This document shows, piece by piece, positions 1 through 8,623 of a DNA stretch of 64,000 nt. Made by a program: the position numbers and the translations under genes. Origin of the DNA: JAJEFO01 sp965209045 (GTDB lineage: Bacteria; Pseudomonadota; Alphaproteobacteria; Rhodobacterales; Rhodobacteraceae); the NCBI GenBank assembly GCA_965209045.1, contig CBDBPW010000003.1, positions 806,001-870,000 on the forward strand. The letters are read 5' to 3'. The stretch's first letter is position 1, and each line of letters begins with the position of its first letter. The notes beneath the pieces are model-generated. The model did no database searches and was not told the DNA's origin. It worked only from the letters and a program-made list of their open reading frames with translations.

Positions 1-399
1 AAGAGTCATATTGCCGTGGCCATCGCCCGGGCCTGCATCCGCCGCGGCTGCCGGGGCCGGTTCTTCAACGCCGTCGAGCTGGTCAACCTCCTGGAGCAGG
101 AGCAGCGCGACGGCCGCCAGGGCCGTCTCGCCGACGCCATGCGCCGGCGGGACTTCATCATTCTTGACGAACTCGGCTACCTGCCCTTCGCCCGCACCGG
201 AGGGCACCTCCTGTTCCACTTCGTCTCCTGCCTCTACGAGCACACGCCGATGGTCATCACCACGAACCTCCCGTTCAAGGAATGGGCCGAGGTGTTCGGG
301 GACCCGCGGATGACCACGGCCCTGCTCGACCGGCTCACCCATCACTGCGACATAATCGAGACCGGGAACGAGAGCTGGCGGTTCCGGCACCGCAGCTGA
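1..399 (+). CDS. istB: IS21-family helper ATPase IstB, 3' part (5' end outside window)
   Basis: The frame is open from base 1 with no start in the window and ends at TGA 397-399, leaving 132 residues. It begins with KSHIAVAIA, the end of a Walker A loop, and carries a Walker B segment IILDELGY at about residues 53-60. A sensor-like ITTNLPF follows, and the C-terminus NESWRFR is typical of IstB. IstB is the AAA+ partner of the IstA transposase and promotes transposition of IS21 elements. IstA and the ATPase N-terminus should lie to the left of the window. The element appears to continue to the repeats at 1478-1516. Confidence 0.93.
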   Translation, partial: KSHIAVAIARACIRRGCRGRFFNAVELVNLLEQEQRDGRQGRLADAMRRRDFIILDELGYLPFARTGGHLLFHFVSCLYEHTPMVITTNLPFKEWAEVFGDPRMTTALLDRLTHHCDIIETGNESWRFRHRS

Positions 400-435
400 A
401 CGCCCGCCGCGGGATCGCGGGCGGGGCGGCACCCG

Positions 436-1389
436 TCACGCCTCGCCTTCGGGCCGTTCGCTCCAGACCGGCTCGCCCGCCGTCTCCCGCACGAGCAGGT
501 CGTTCCAGTCCTCGCCCTCGACCGCCGGACGGCAGCGGACGACCCGGGGATCGGTCCGGGCGAGCCTGGCGGCGGCCGCGTCCCCCGCCCGGTCGGCGTC
601 GTAGCCGCAGAGGATCCGGCGCAGGCGCCAGCCGTCCAGCCAGCGCGGGACCGATGTCGCGACGCCGGCGGCGGACACCGCCGCGAAGCCGCCGGATCCG
701 GCCCACGGGAAGCTCCGCAGCGTCAGCACCGACAGCGCGTCGATCGCGCTCTCGACGAGAACCGCACGCTCCGGAGGAGCGCCGTCCAGCGCCATCCAGA
801 ACCCGCCCGACGCCTTCGACGATCCCGGCGCCATGGCCTTGAACGCGGCATCGCCGCCGCGGCGCCGGAGGCCGACGATCTCCGCTCCGGCCGCCTTGCC
901 CGAGACGTCGCGGGAAACGAAGACCGCGTTCCCGCGGCGGTCCGCGTAGACCAGCCCGCGGGCGTGGCAGACCTGGAGCAGCATCCCGCCGATGCCGCGT
1001 TCCGTGACGAGGTGATCGCGCACCTCGGGCCAGGAGGCCTGCGACCGGGCCGGGAGGTCGAGCCGCCGCCGGACTGCCGGAGCAGCCGCGCCGTCCCGGC
1101 GGTGCGGGCTGCAGAAGCGAAGCCCCTGCGCCGACAGGAAGGCGACGGCATCGCGGAAGCCGCCGCCGCGAGAGTGCATCACCAGGCTGATCGCCCCGCC
1201 GCCGCCCGTCCCGGACATGTGGTCGAAGAACTTCTCGCCGTTGATGCTCAGGACGGATCCCGGCCGCTTCCAGCGCGCCTTGTCCCTCACGTCGCGGCGG
1301 TAGCCAAGCGCCGTCGCGACCCCGTCCAGCGGCAGCGATCGCGCGGTCGCCACCAGTCCATGCCAGTCAGCCTGGTCAAGCGTTCCCAT
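436..1389 (-). CDS. DUF3991/Toprim-domain protein, passenger of the IS21-like element
   Basis: A 317-residue protein with start ATG at 1389 and a purine-rich GGGAG upstream. The N-terminal part (about 1-150) resembles the DUF3991 primase-like region with a HMSGTGGGGA loop (57-66). The C-terminal Toprim fold shows E213 in VESAIDAL and the acidic pair in CGYDADRAG (D264, D266), followed by GEDWNDLL (292-299). Toprim proteins of this type occur on plasmids and mobile elements and are thought to act in primer synthesis or nucleic-acid cleavage. The gene lies antisense to istB and before the element end, so it looks like cargo. A diverged copy of its C-terminus is found at about 21690-21910. The family call is firm; the biochemical role is unknown. 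Confidence 0.8.
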   Translation of the reverse strand: MGTLDQADWHGLVATARSLPLDGVATALGYRRDVRDKARWKRPGSVLSINGEKFFDHMSGTGGGGAISLVMHSRGGGFRDAVAFLSAQGLRFCSPHRRDGAAAPAVRRRLDLPARSQASWPEVRDHLVTERGIGGMLLQVCHARGLVYADRRGNAVFVSRDVSGKAAGAEIVGLRRRGGDAAFKAMAPGSSKASGGFWMALDGAPPERAVLVESAIDALSVLTLRSFPWAGSGGFAAVSAAGVATSVPRWLDGWRLRRILCGYDADRAGDAAAARLARTDPRVVRCRPAVEGEDWNDLLVRETAGEPVWSERPEGEA

Positions 1390-1477
1390 CTTCCCGTTCT
1401 CCCGGAGCCAAACCCCAACGCCGGAGCGAAATGCCCGGCAGGAGAATTGCTACTTGGAAAGGGAAGAGCCGAAAGGT

Positions 1478-1516
1478 GGGTCAAAATTGAACGCGATTCC
1501 TGGGTCAGTTTTGAAC
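1478..1516. repeat. Repeated end sequence of the IS21-like element
   Basis: Two copies of a 15-bp unit with identity at 12 of 15 positions, GGGTCAAAATTGAAC (1478-1492) and GGGTCAGTTTTGAAC (1502-1516), lie 24 bp apart. IS21-family ends carry multiple short terminal repeats bound by IstA, and units of this GGGTCAA...TTGAAC type are usual downstream of istB. I infer the right boundary of the element is just after 1516; the exact terminal base was not determined. Confidence 0.6.
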
Positions 1517-1545
1517 TGGACTTGACAAATGACGCGGCCAGGCAA

Positions 1546-1574
1546 GCTGTTCGACAACCGATAGACGTGGAAGG
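1546..1574 (+). repeat. 29-bp direct repeat, copy 1
   Basis: Matches 6140-6168 at 28 of 29 positions (A/G difference at the eleventh base). The unit begins GCTGTTCGAC and ends GACGTGGAAGG. The two copies are in the same orientation and bracket the aldolase/dioxygenase/GntR/SAF block. Both copies contain an in-frame end LFDxR-stop preceded by RP (RPGKLFDNR and RPKRLFDDR), so they may be the tails of a shared, otherwise lost coding sequence. Confidence 0.8.
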
Positions 1575-1618
1575 CGTACTGTCACGCCTCGCTCGGCATT
1601 GCCGGATTGTCGGCATTC

Positions 1619-2431
1619 TCAGTCGAACATGTCGGGCTGATCTTCGACCAGCTGGTTCCAGATCGTCTGAAAGTGCAGCCAGCCGATATATTCACTTCCC
1701 ACGTGCTCGCGGCTGTAGCGGGCCTTGTCGTCGGGAATGCGTACTGGCTCGATACCCGAGGCTGCGATGTCGAGCTGTTGCTTGCAGCAGCGTTCAAGCG
1801 CGATGAACCAGAAGGCCGCGCTTTCGATGGAATGGCGCGAGGCGGTCAGCAGGCCATGGTTTTGATGCAGCGCCGCCTTCACGCCCTTGAAGGCCTTGGA
1901 AACGTCAGAGCCCGCATGGTTTTCGACCGCGACAGCCCCGGCATGATCGCCGATGACAACATGGTCCTCGAAGAAGGCACAAGCGTCCTGCGTGATCGGG
2001 TCGATCGGGCGGCCCGTGGCGCACCAAGCCGTGCCATGAACTGTGTGTGCGTGACACATGGCGAGGATGTCGGGGTGCTCTTCATGGACATTGGCGTGCA
2101 GCACGAAACCAGCGCGGTTCACGGCGTGCTTGCCTTCGATCACGATGCCTTCGTGGTCGATCAGGATGAGGTTCGACAGCTTTACCTTGTCGAAATGCAC
2201 GCACATCGGGTTGGTCCAGTAAAGTTCTGGCCGCTCCGGGTCGCGAACAGTCAGGTGACCAGCGAACCCGTAGTCAAACCCTTGAAGGGCAAAGGCGCGG
2301 CAGGCCGCAACCAGCCGTTCCTTGCGGTGCTGCCGCTCCTCTTCGACAGTGGCGAACTCGGGCATCTCGGGAAAGATCAACCCCTCCTGCTGCGGTTGAT
2401 AGATCGAGACGCGGTTTCCCAGGTCGAGCAT
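1619..2431 (-). CDS. Class II aldolase/adducin family protein
   Basis: A 270-residue protein of the class II aldolase/adducin fold, normally a zinc-dependent aldolase or epimerase acting on phosphorylated or free sugars and hydroxy acids. The metal ligands are visible as CHAHTVHG (H127, H129) and QNHG (H192). The start is ATG at 2431 with AAGGA eight bases upstream. It is the last gene of a minus-strand pair, 15 bp after the dioxygenase at 2447-3247, so the two are probably co-transcribed. The long N-terminus and context do not match fuculose-phosphate aldolase or RhaD closely enough to name a substrate. Confidence 0.85.
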   Translation of the reverse strand: MLDLGNRVSIYQPQQEGLIFPEMPEFATVEEERQHRKERLVAACRAFALQGFDYGFAGHLTVRDPERPELYWTNPMCVHFDKVKLSNLILIDHEGIVIEGKHAVNRAGFVLHANVHEEHPDILAMCHAHTVHGTAWCATGRPIDPITQDACAFFEDHVVIGDHAGAVAVENHAGSDVSKAFKGVKAALHQNHGLLTASRHSIESAAFWFIALERCCKQQLDIAASGIEPVRIPDDKARYSREHVGSEYIGWLHFQTIWNQLVEDQPDMFD

Positions 2432-2446
2432 GGCGAGATCCTTCCT

Positions 2447-3247
2447 TCACTCGGCAGCGTGTTTGTAGGTGCTCGCAAACTTCATGAGTGCGTCATCTTC
2501 ACAAGCTTCGATCGGCGTAAAGTCTTGATGCGCGATCCATTCGGGGCGGGTAGGTTTGCGGATGTGGTTGGATACCGCATTGAGCGTAAGGTAGACGATC
2601 TTGCGGGGGAAGGGCGTGATGTTGCCCGCCGAACCGTGAACCAGGTTGCCGTGGAACATCAAAACGCCGCCGGGCTTGCCGGTGGGCACCACGAGTCCCC
2701 CTTCTTCCACCAACTTGGTGACGGTGTCGTTGTCCAGTGTCCACAATGGATAGCTCGTCGTAGAAGTGTCGTGACCGGCCTTAAGCACGCCGTGCTTGTG
2801 GCTCTTGGGGATCAGCATCAACGGCCCGTTGAATGTGAAAACCTCGTCCAGGAAGACCGAGATGTTCATCGCCCGCGGCTCTGGCATGCCATCGTCACGA
2901 GCCCAGGTGCCATAATCCTGATGCCACTGCCAGACATCGCCGGTAAAGCTGGCTTTTGCATTGATCTTGTACTGATGCATATACACCTTTTCGCCGAACA
3001 CCTGTTCCAGCGGCTCGATCAGGCGCGGGTGTCGGCCAAGAATGCCAAAGGCCTCGTTGTAGGTGTGGGCGGCGAACGCCGTTCTAGGCGCGCCAGATGT
3101 CTCCCGCCAAACCTCCGGGCGGTCCTCATCGTAGATGTTCTCGGCTTCAGCCTTCAGTGCAGAGGCTTCTTCGGGTGAGAACGTTTCGGGCAAGAAGATC
3201 CAGCCCTCTTCCTCAAATTGCCTGACCTGTTCTTCTGTCAGTTTCAT
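2447..3247 (-). CDS. Phytanoyl-CoA dioxygenase (PhyH/EctD-like) family oxygenase
   Basis: A 266-residue non-haem Fe(II)/2-oxoglutarate dioxygenase. The facial triad is H109 and D111 in WHQDYGTW with H204 in NLVHGSAGN; R215 would bind 2-oxoglutarate. The stretch around WHQDYGTW, then DDGMP, and GPLMLIPKSHK (141-151) is very close to the ectoine hydroxylase EctD pattern. No ectABC genes are nearby, and the partner genes are an aldolase and a dehydrogenase, so hydroxylation of another small substrate during catabolism is more likely. The start is ATG 3247 with GGAGG upstream. It is divergent in role from EctD only by context; the specific substrate is unknown. Confidence 0.85.
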   Translation of the reverse strand: MKLTEEQVRQFEEEGWIFLPETFSPEEASALKAEAENIYDEDRPEVWRETSGAPRTAFAAHTYNEAFGILGRHPRLIEPLEQVFGEKVYMHQYKINAKASFTGDVWQWHQDYGTWARDDGMPEPRAMNISVFLDEVFTFNGPLMLIPKSHKHGVLKAGHDTSTTSYPLWTLDNDTVTKLVEEGGLVVPTGKPGGVLMFHGNLVHGSAGNITPFPRKIVYLTLNAVSNHIRKPTRPEWIAHQDFTPIEACEDDALMKFASTYKHAAE

Positions 3248-3262
3248 ATCGCGATTCCTCCC

Positions 3263-4006
3263 TTATTCGTCAGCATCTTGACCGACGTTCATACGGTCGA
3301 TGCGCTCTCGTGTCTCTTCTCCGGCGCGCCTCGCGTGCTCCTTGGAACACGCCTCTGCCAGGTCCGCGTCGCCCGTCAAGACCGGAGCGGCGATTGCCGC
3401 GTGTTCCTCCCAGATCAGCGATCTGTGATCCGGCTCGTCCAAGACCACGGCCATAGATCGCATGAACTGTGGCCATTGCTCGGACACAGTGCGAGCAATC
3501 TCATGATTGCCAGAGAGGTCATGCATCGCACGGTGGAACGCCACGTCCGCGCGGACCATTTCGATCGTATTTGCATCGGAGGGTAGCGCGGCGCCGGTAT
3601 CCAAAGCAGCCTTGAGCGCGTCCACCTCCGCCGGTTGAGCGCCGCCCTCCGCCACGCGGAGCGCGGCGAGCCGGGCCGCCAGACCGTCGAGCACTTCGCG
3701 CACCTGGTACAGGTGCCGAATCTGCTTTCCGTCCAGCGGCACAACAGCCAACCCCTTGCGCCCATGCTGAACGACCAAGCCCTGGTGCTTGAGCACCTGA
3801 AGCGCGTGACTCACGGGTTGGCGGGAGACGTCTAGCAGCTCTGCAACGCGGCCCTGAGTGAGTCGCATGCCTGGCGGCAGGCGACCAATCGAGATCGCTT
3901 CGACCAGCCTGCCATGGACTAGATCAATAAGTGCAGGCTCCGACTTGAGCGGGCCCAGAACCTCCGCAACTTGCTCTTTCCTGGCCTCAACGAGCTCTGT
4001 TGACAT
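3263..4006 (-). CDS. GntR-family (FCD subfamily) transcriptional regulator
   Basis: A 247-residue protein starting MSTELVEARK at ATG 4006. A longer frame up to 4099 exists but would overlap the divergent gene. The N-terminal winged helix spans about 28-90 (RLTQGRVAELLDVSRQPV). The FCD ligand domain carries the metal motif DVAFHR (154-159) with later histidines H202 and H224. FCD regulators usually repress sugar-acid or hydroxy-acid genes and are released by a pathway intermediate. It follows a 15-bp gap upstream of the dioxygenase gene on the same strand and has a 91-bp divergent gap to the SAF dehydrogenase, so it likely controls both directions. Confidence 0.9.
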   Translation of the reverse strand: MSTELVEARKEQVAEVLGPLKSEPALIDLVHGRLVEAISIGRLPPGMRLTQGRVAELLDVSRQPVSHALQVLKHQGLVVQHGRKGLAVVPLDGKQIRHLYQVREVLDGLAARLAALRVAEGGAQPAEVDALKAALDTGAALPSDANTIEMVRADVAFHRAMHDLSGNHEIARTVSEQWPQFMRSMAVVLDEPDHRSLIWEEHAAIAAPVLTGDADLAEACSKEHARRAGEETRERIDRMNVGQDADE

Positions 4007-4097
4007 CCGGATGACGTTCTCTGAATTTGGAATTCCGAATGCAGATTTCCAAACACTGCGGATTCTGTCAAGCGACGCGCCAGAGGGAGGCCATTGC

Positions 4098-5402
4098 ATG
4101 TTCGTCTATCGGGAGCTTGTGGCGCGCGCAGAGCAGGAGAAACCAATTCGCGTGGGTTTGATCGGCGCAGGCAAGTTCGGGTCGATGTTCTTGAGCCAGG
4201 TACCGACGACGCCGGCGCTGCAGGTCTCCGTCATTGCAGATCTTCGGCCCGACAACGCGCGCAGGGCCTGCGCCGAGGTCGGCTGGTCGGACGAGCAGAT
4301 CGGCAGCGTCACCTTCACCGACGATGCGATGGAGATGCTGTTGCGGCACGATGTGGATGTGGTTGCAGAGGCCACCGGAGACCCGGTTGCAGGTCTGCTC
4401 CATGCGCGCGAAGCGATCCGGCAAGGCAAGCACATTGTCATGGTCAATGTCGAAGCCGACGTGTTGGCCGGGGCGCTGTTGGCTGAAGAAGCCCGAGCGG
4501 CCGGCGTGGTCTATTCCATGGCCTATGGCGACCAACCGGCCCTGACCTGCGAGATGGTCGAATGGGCACGGGCCTGCGGGTTCAACGTCGTGGCGGCAGG
4601 GAAAGGCACCAAGTACCTGCCGAGTTACCATGCCTCGACGCCTGACACCGTGTGGGATCACTACGGCCTGACCCCGGCTCAGGCCGCAGAGGCAGGCATG
4701 AATCCGCAAATGTTCAACAGCTTCCTCGATGGCACGAAGTCCGCGCTGGAAATGGCTGCGGTCGCGAATGCGACGGCGCTCGCCCCGCCCGCTGACGGGC
4801 TGCTGTTTCCGCCTGCCGGAGTGGATGACTTGGCGCATGTCTTGCGCCCCGCCACCGAAGGCGGCCAACTTGCTGGCAAGGGCATGGTCGAGGTCGTGTC
4901 TTCCATCGAGCGGGATGGCCGCCCGGTTTTCCGTGACCTGCGTTGGGGCGTCTACGTTGTGATCGAGGCACCAAATCCCTACGCGGCGGCCTGTTTCAGG
5001 CAGTACGGCATGAACACCGACGCCACCGGGCGCTACTCCGCAATGTACAAGCCTTTCCACCTAATCGGGCTTGAGCTTAACGTCTCGATCCTGTCTGCCG
5101 CGTTGCTCGGCAAGCCGACCGGCTCCACCCTGTCTTTCGAGGGGGATGTCGTGGCAACCGCCAAGCGCGATCTGTCAGCCGGTGAGACGCTTGATGGAGA
5201 GGGCGGCTTCACGGTCTATGGCAAGCTGTTGCCCGCGAAGAAGTCGCTTGCCCTGGGTGGCTTGCCCACCGGTCTTGCTCATGGCGTCAAGCTGGCGGCG
5301 AGTGTTGCCGCCGGTCAGCCGATTACGTGGAGCGATGTCGAAATCGACGCGGCCTGTGACGCCGTGAAAATCCGACGCGAGATGGAGCAGCGGTTCGGAT
5401 AA
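4098..5402 (+). CDS. SAF-domain NAD(P)-dependent dehydrogenase (homoserine dehydrogenase-like)
   Basis: A 434-residue protein starting at ATG 4098 (MFVYRELVAR). The Rossmann motif GLIGAGKFG lies at about 20-28. A substrate half follows, and a SAF domain is evident near 345-385 (VATAKRDLSAGETL). This architecture is annotated as homoserine dehydrogenase-like or SAF-domain oxidoreductase and is common in sugar-acid and branched-polyol catabolic clusters, not in threonine synthesis. It is transcribed divergently from the FCD regulator, which is consistent with substrate-induced expression. The reaction catalysed is not predictable from sequence alone. Confidence 0.8.
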   Translation: MFVYRELVARAEQEKPIRVGLIGAGKFGSMFLSQVPTTPALQVSVIADLRPDNARRACAEVGWSDEQIGSVTFTDDAMEMLLRHDVDVVAEATGDPVAGLLHAREAIRQGKHIVMVNVEADVLAGALLAEEARAAGVVYSMAYGDQPALTCEMVEWARACGFNVVAAGKGTKYLPSYHASTPDTVWDHYGLTPAQAAEAGMNPQMFNSFLDGTKSALEMAAVANATALAPPADGLLFPPAGVDDLAHVLRPATEGGQLAGKGMVEVVSSIERDGRPVFRDLRWGVYVVIEAPNPYAAACFRQYGMNTDATGRYSAMYKPFHLIGLELNVSILSAALLGKPTGSTLSFEGDVVATAKRDLSAGETLDGEGGFTVYGKLLPAKKSLALGGLPTGLAHGVKLAASVAAGQPITWSDVEIDAACDAVKIRREMEQRFG

Positions 5403-6139
5403 CCCGCCGTTGAAAGCGTTGCACAAATTGGTGCCCGAGCCCTGGTTACGCGCATACGGCAGTGCGGCCTCATGGATTGCCGACGTTTGCATTCATCGGC
5501 GCAATGGAATGTCTGGAATGCTGGCCGGTTTCCATTTCTTGTCCAGCTTCAGACCGTTGGCGGCGACTGCTGCACCAAGGATTTGCTCCCCAAATCACCG
5601 AATCTGCTCGTCTGCGACGCCGCACTGCGCCGCATTGCACACATAGCGCACGGAAGGTCTGGCCGCAGTTGCCAAACGCTCGTCCGGTGCCGGGCCCAAG
5701 AGCCGGGCGGACGACGCGACCGCTGGGCGAGCGAGACCTTTTCTCCGCCAAAGTCGGACCCCGCCGGAAACGCGGGCCTGGCATCAAGGGAGATTCCGGG
5801 CCCGGGACTGGTCAACTTCGCAAAATTTGGCAGCCAACCGCGCTGCGGGGACCGTGGTTCACGTGGCAGCCTTGCCCAGGCGCGATGATGACCATGGGCA
5901 TGCGCCCTTGTGCCAATGCGCGCGAACCGGTCCGCTTCGGCCGAACGCGTCGGGAGATGCCGCGCGGCATTCATGGAAGCGATGGTCGGTCACTTCATCG
6001 AGGGCAAGGGCACGAAGGTGGATGCCCTGTTCTGCAGCGCCGAGAACCGACCGTTCTTGTCCGGATGTGCCGGTTCGACGACGGGAAGCATGGGCGGCCG
6101 CCTTCTGAAGCCGGCGCATGGCAAGAGACGTCCAAAGAG
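5403..6139. other. Gene-poor spacer before the second 29-bp repeat
   Basis: No reading frame here looks like a protein I recognise, and codon patterns are mixed on both strands. A short plus-strand frame ending at 6158 (tail KRRPKRLFDDR) reaches into the repeat and resembles the tail at 1529-1564, so this may be the decayed end of a mobile-element gene. I see no convincing promoter, RNA gene or terminator. Confidence 0.5.
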
Positions 6140-6168
6140 GCTGTTCGACGACCGATAGACGTGGAAGG
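6140..6168 (+). repeat. 29-bp direct repeat, copy 2
   Basis: Second copy of the 1546-1574 unit (28 of 29 identical, same orientation). It lies 12 bp upstream of the start of the broken GMC oxidoreductase gene. Confidence 0.8.
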
Positions 6169-6180
6169 ACGCGGTGGTTC

Positions 6181-7793
6181 ATGCATGGTGCGCAGCTGAC
6201 GGCTCTCCGCTCCAGCAAGCCGCCGACGGGAGGCACCGGTATCGAGACCTTTGACTACATCATAATCGGCTCCGGAACGGCAGGCGCAACGCTTGCGTCA
6301 CGCCTGTCAGAAGATGAAGCGTGCCGTGTTCTTGTCCTCGAGACGGGTGGCACGGACAGGCGTTTCTGGCTTCGCCTGCCCGTCGGCTGCTTCAAGTCGA
6401 ACTACAACGAGAAGGTCTCTCACCTGTTCAAGGGCGATCCCGACGCGGGCATCGCCGGACGAGAGATGGACGTTCCGCGGGGTCGCGTTCTGCGCGGCTC
6501 GAGTTCGATCAACGGGCTGATCTACATCCGCGGGCAACGAGAGGACTTCGACGACTGGGAGCGGCTTGGGGCGACCGGCTGGCGATACGCCGACGTCCCG
6601 CCCCACTTCCGGAACATCGAAAGCTACGACGGTCCGCCCAGCCAGTTTCGAGGAAGCCACGGGCCGCTGCACGTGTCGGACCTGCGCAACGACAACGCGA
6701 TGTGTGACGCCTGGCTGGAAGCGGCGCGACATGCCGGACATCCCGACAACCCGGATTTCAACGGGCCCGGAAGTTCCGGCATCGGCGCATATCAGCTGAC
6801 GCTGAAAGGCCGCTGGCGCGACAGCGCGGCGACCGCGTATCTTCGCCCCGCCCTGGCGCGCGCGAACCTGACGCTGAAGACGCATGCCCGCGTTGTCGGT
6901 CTCGTGTTCGCGCTCGATTCCGTGACGGGAGTGCGGTATGTCCGGCAGGGACGTACGGTCACCACACGCGCGTCGCGCGAGGTGATCCTGTGCACAGGGG
7001 CCGTTCAGTCCCCGCAGATCCTGCAGCTCGCCGGCATTGGCCCGGCCGGGCTCCAGGAGGCGCACTGCATCCCGGTTCGGGTCGATGCGGCCGAGGTCGG
7101 CGCCAACCTGCAGGATCACTTGCAGATGCGGACCATCGTCGAGTTGAAGGATCCGACACATTCGCTCAACACGCAGATCCGCAACCCGTTCAAGGCGCTT
7201 GGTTTCGGACTGGACTGGCTCATCAATGCGCGTGGCCCGCTGACCGTCGGGGCAGGCCAGGTCGGCGGGGCCGCCTGCACCAGGCTCGCGCGCAACGACC
7301 GTCCCGACATTCAACTCTTCGTCATGCCCTTGTCGGTCGACAAGCCGGGCCTGCCCTTGCATCGGTATCCCGGCTTCACGGTGTCCTACTGGCAGTGCCA
7401 TCCCGAAAGCCGGGGATCGAGACGAACTATCTCAGCGCTGACCAGGACTGCCGGACCATGGTCGAGGGGCTGAAGATGGCCCGGGACACCTACAATGCCC
7501 CCCCGTTCCGCCCGCACTGGATTCGCGAAGTCATTCCCGGTCCCGGGACAGGGACCGATGGCCAGATCCTGGAGGCCGTTCGTCAACGAGGCAGCACGGT
7601 CTTCCATGCCGTGGGCACGTGCCGCATGGGCCGTGACGACGCGTCGGTCGTCGACCCTGAGTTGCGCGTGCGTGGCGTGACGGGGCTGCGGGTGGTGGAC
7701 GCGTCGGTGATGCCAAGGATCACGTCGGCCAACACCAATGCCGCGACATTCATGATCGCCGAGAAGGCGGCGGCCATGATCCGAGAGAGTTGA
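6181..7793 (+). pseudogene. GMC-family FAD oxidoreductase (choline dehydrogenase-like), frameshifted
   Basis: The FAD-binding N-terminus is intact (DYIIIGSGTAGATLASRL), followed by GSSSINGLIYIRG and the second GMC signature GAVQSPQILQLAGIGP. This frame runs past CHPESRG (about 7400-7417) and then loses similarity, stopping at 7473. The correct C-terminus is in the next frame from about 7408 (PGIETNYLS) and includes FHAVGTCRMG, GLRVVDASVMP and the catalytic-region NTNAATFMIAEKA, ending at TGA 7791-7793. About a dozen residues usually found between PESRG and the NYLS segment are missing, so an out-of-frame deletion of roughly 35-40 bp is likely. The start (ATG 6181) abuts the repeat and may not be original. 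Confidence 0.85.
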
Positions 7794-8272
7794 CGGACCG
7801 CTCCTGGGAAGTCGTCAGGACTTCGCGTGTGCTCCGGTTGGAACGAAGGATCGCCATTCACGGTTGCTGGGTGCGGCCACCGGTCGTCCGTTGGCTGCCT
7901 CATGATTAAGCAACATACGCAACATTTCTCGGACACGGATCAAAAATGTTCTTTCTTTGTTTCGATGATTCGGGTATGTGCTTCGCGATGCGGGGAAAAG
8001 ACGAAATCCAAGTCGGATCATCGCGTTGATGGACGTTTGCGTGTTCGGCTTAATGCCATGCACGTTTCACGGCAACTTGGGCCGTTTTCGGGCGGCGGGC
8101 GACGATGTTGCGCTCGTTGCGGAATAAATCAAGTGGTTGCAACACCAGGTTGCCGAACTTCCGGTTCCGGAGCTGCGCCGGACTCAATCTCCTGCAGGCA
8201 GGACGCGCCATTCAGGAACGCATTCGGGAAGGCGCCGGTGGTGCCGCATTGTCATTATGCGCGCCAGTTGAT
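7794..8272. other. Intergenic region, no gene seen
   Basis: Between the GMC remnant and the Lrp promoter. It contains a locally AT-richer stretch around 7905-7975, but I find no convincing coding frame, RNA gene or terminator. Confidence 0.5.
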
Positions 8273-8316
8273 TTCCGAAACGGAACTTTTTCGCTTCCAT
8301 TGATCCGAAACGGAAA
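8273..8316. promoter_or_regulatory. Twin operator-like palindromes upstream of the Lrp gene
   Basis: TTCCGAAACGGAA at 8273-8285 (arms TTCCG/CGGAA around AAA) and a second copy TCCGAAACGGAA at 8304-8315. Their centres are 30 bp apart, about three helical turns. They end 35 bp before the ATG at 8351. The arrangement suits cooperative binding of a dimeric regulator, possibly the Lrp protein itself. This is inferred from symmetry only. Confidence 0.45.
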
Positions 8317-8350
8317 CCAGACTAGTGTGAATTGCGAAGAGGACGTGCCG

Positions 8351-8527
8351 ATGGGCCAGCAGATTGACGACCTTGACCGGGAGATAATTGAACATCTGGC
8401 CCTGGACGGGCGTGCGTCAGCGTCCGACATCGCCCAGCGCATTGGCAAGGCCACCGAACGGACGGTCCGCAACCGCATTGCGGCGCTGCTGCAGTCCAGG
8501 CAGATCGTCATCAGCGCCATACCGTAA
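8351..8527 (+). pseudogene. Lrp/AsnC-family regulator, N-terminal part (split by IS66)
   Basis: ATG 8351 with GAAGAGG upstream starts a typical AsnC helix-turn-helix: DDLDREIIEHLALDGRASAS, then RTVRNRIAALLQ. The frame runs into the IS66 terminal repeat and stops at TAA 8525-8527. Removing the element and one copy of the GCCATACC duplication joins it in frame to 11510-11831, restoring a 164-residue regulator. Before insertion it was the first gene of the hyuA/DUF917/ABC operon, since its stop overlaps the next start. Loss of it probably alters control of that operon. Confidence 0.9.
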
Positions 8528-8623
8528 GCGTCATTTTGAGCCCATACCTCGGCGCCGTTTCCCGCCCGGCGATTTTCGCTTTCAGTGCTCGCCACGAAGC
8601 TGAACTTTCCCGGAGGTATTTTG

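Noticed and set aside
1607..3178. A 523-codon plus-strand frame over the aldolase and dioxygenase genes
   Set aside because: Both minus-strand genes show intact catalytic motifs and good starts; the plus frame has none.
2447..3247. Calling the dioxygenase EctD (ectoine hydroxylase)
   Set aside because: Motifs are EctD-like, but no ectoine biosynthesis or uptake genes are nearby and the partners are an aldolase and dehydrogenase, so only the family is claimed.
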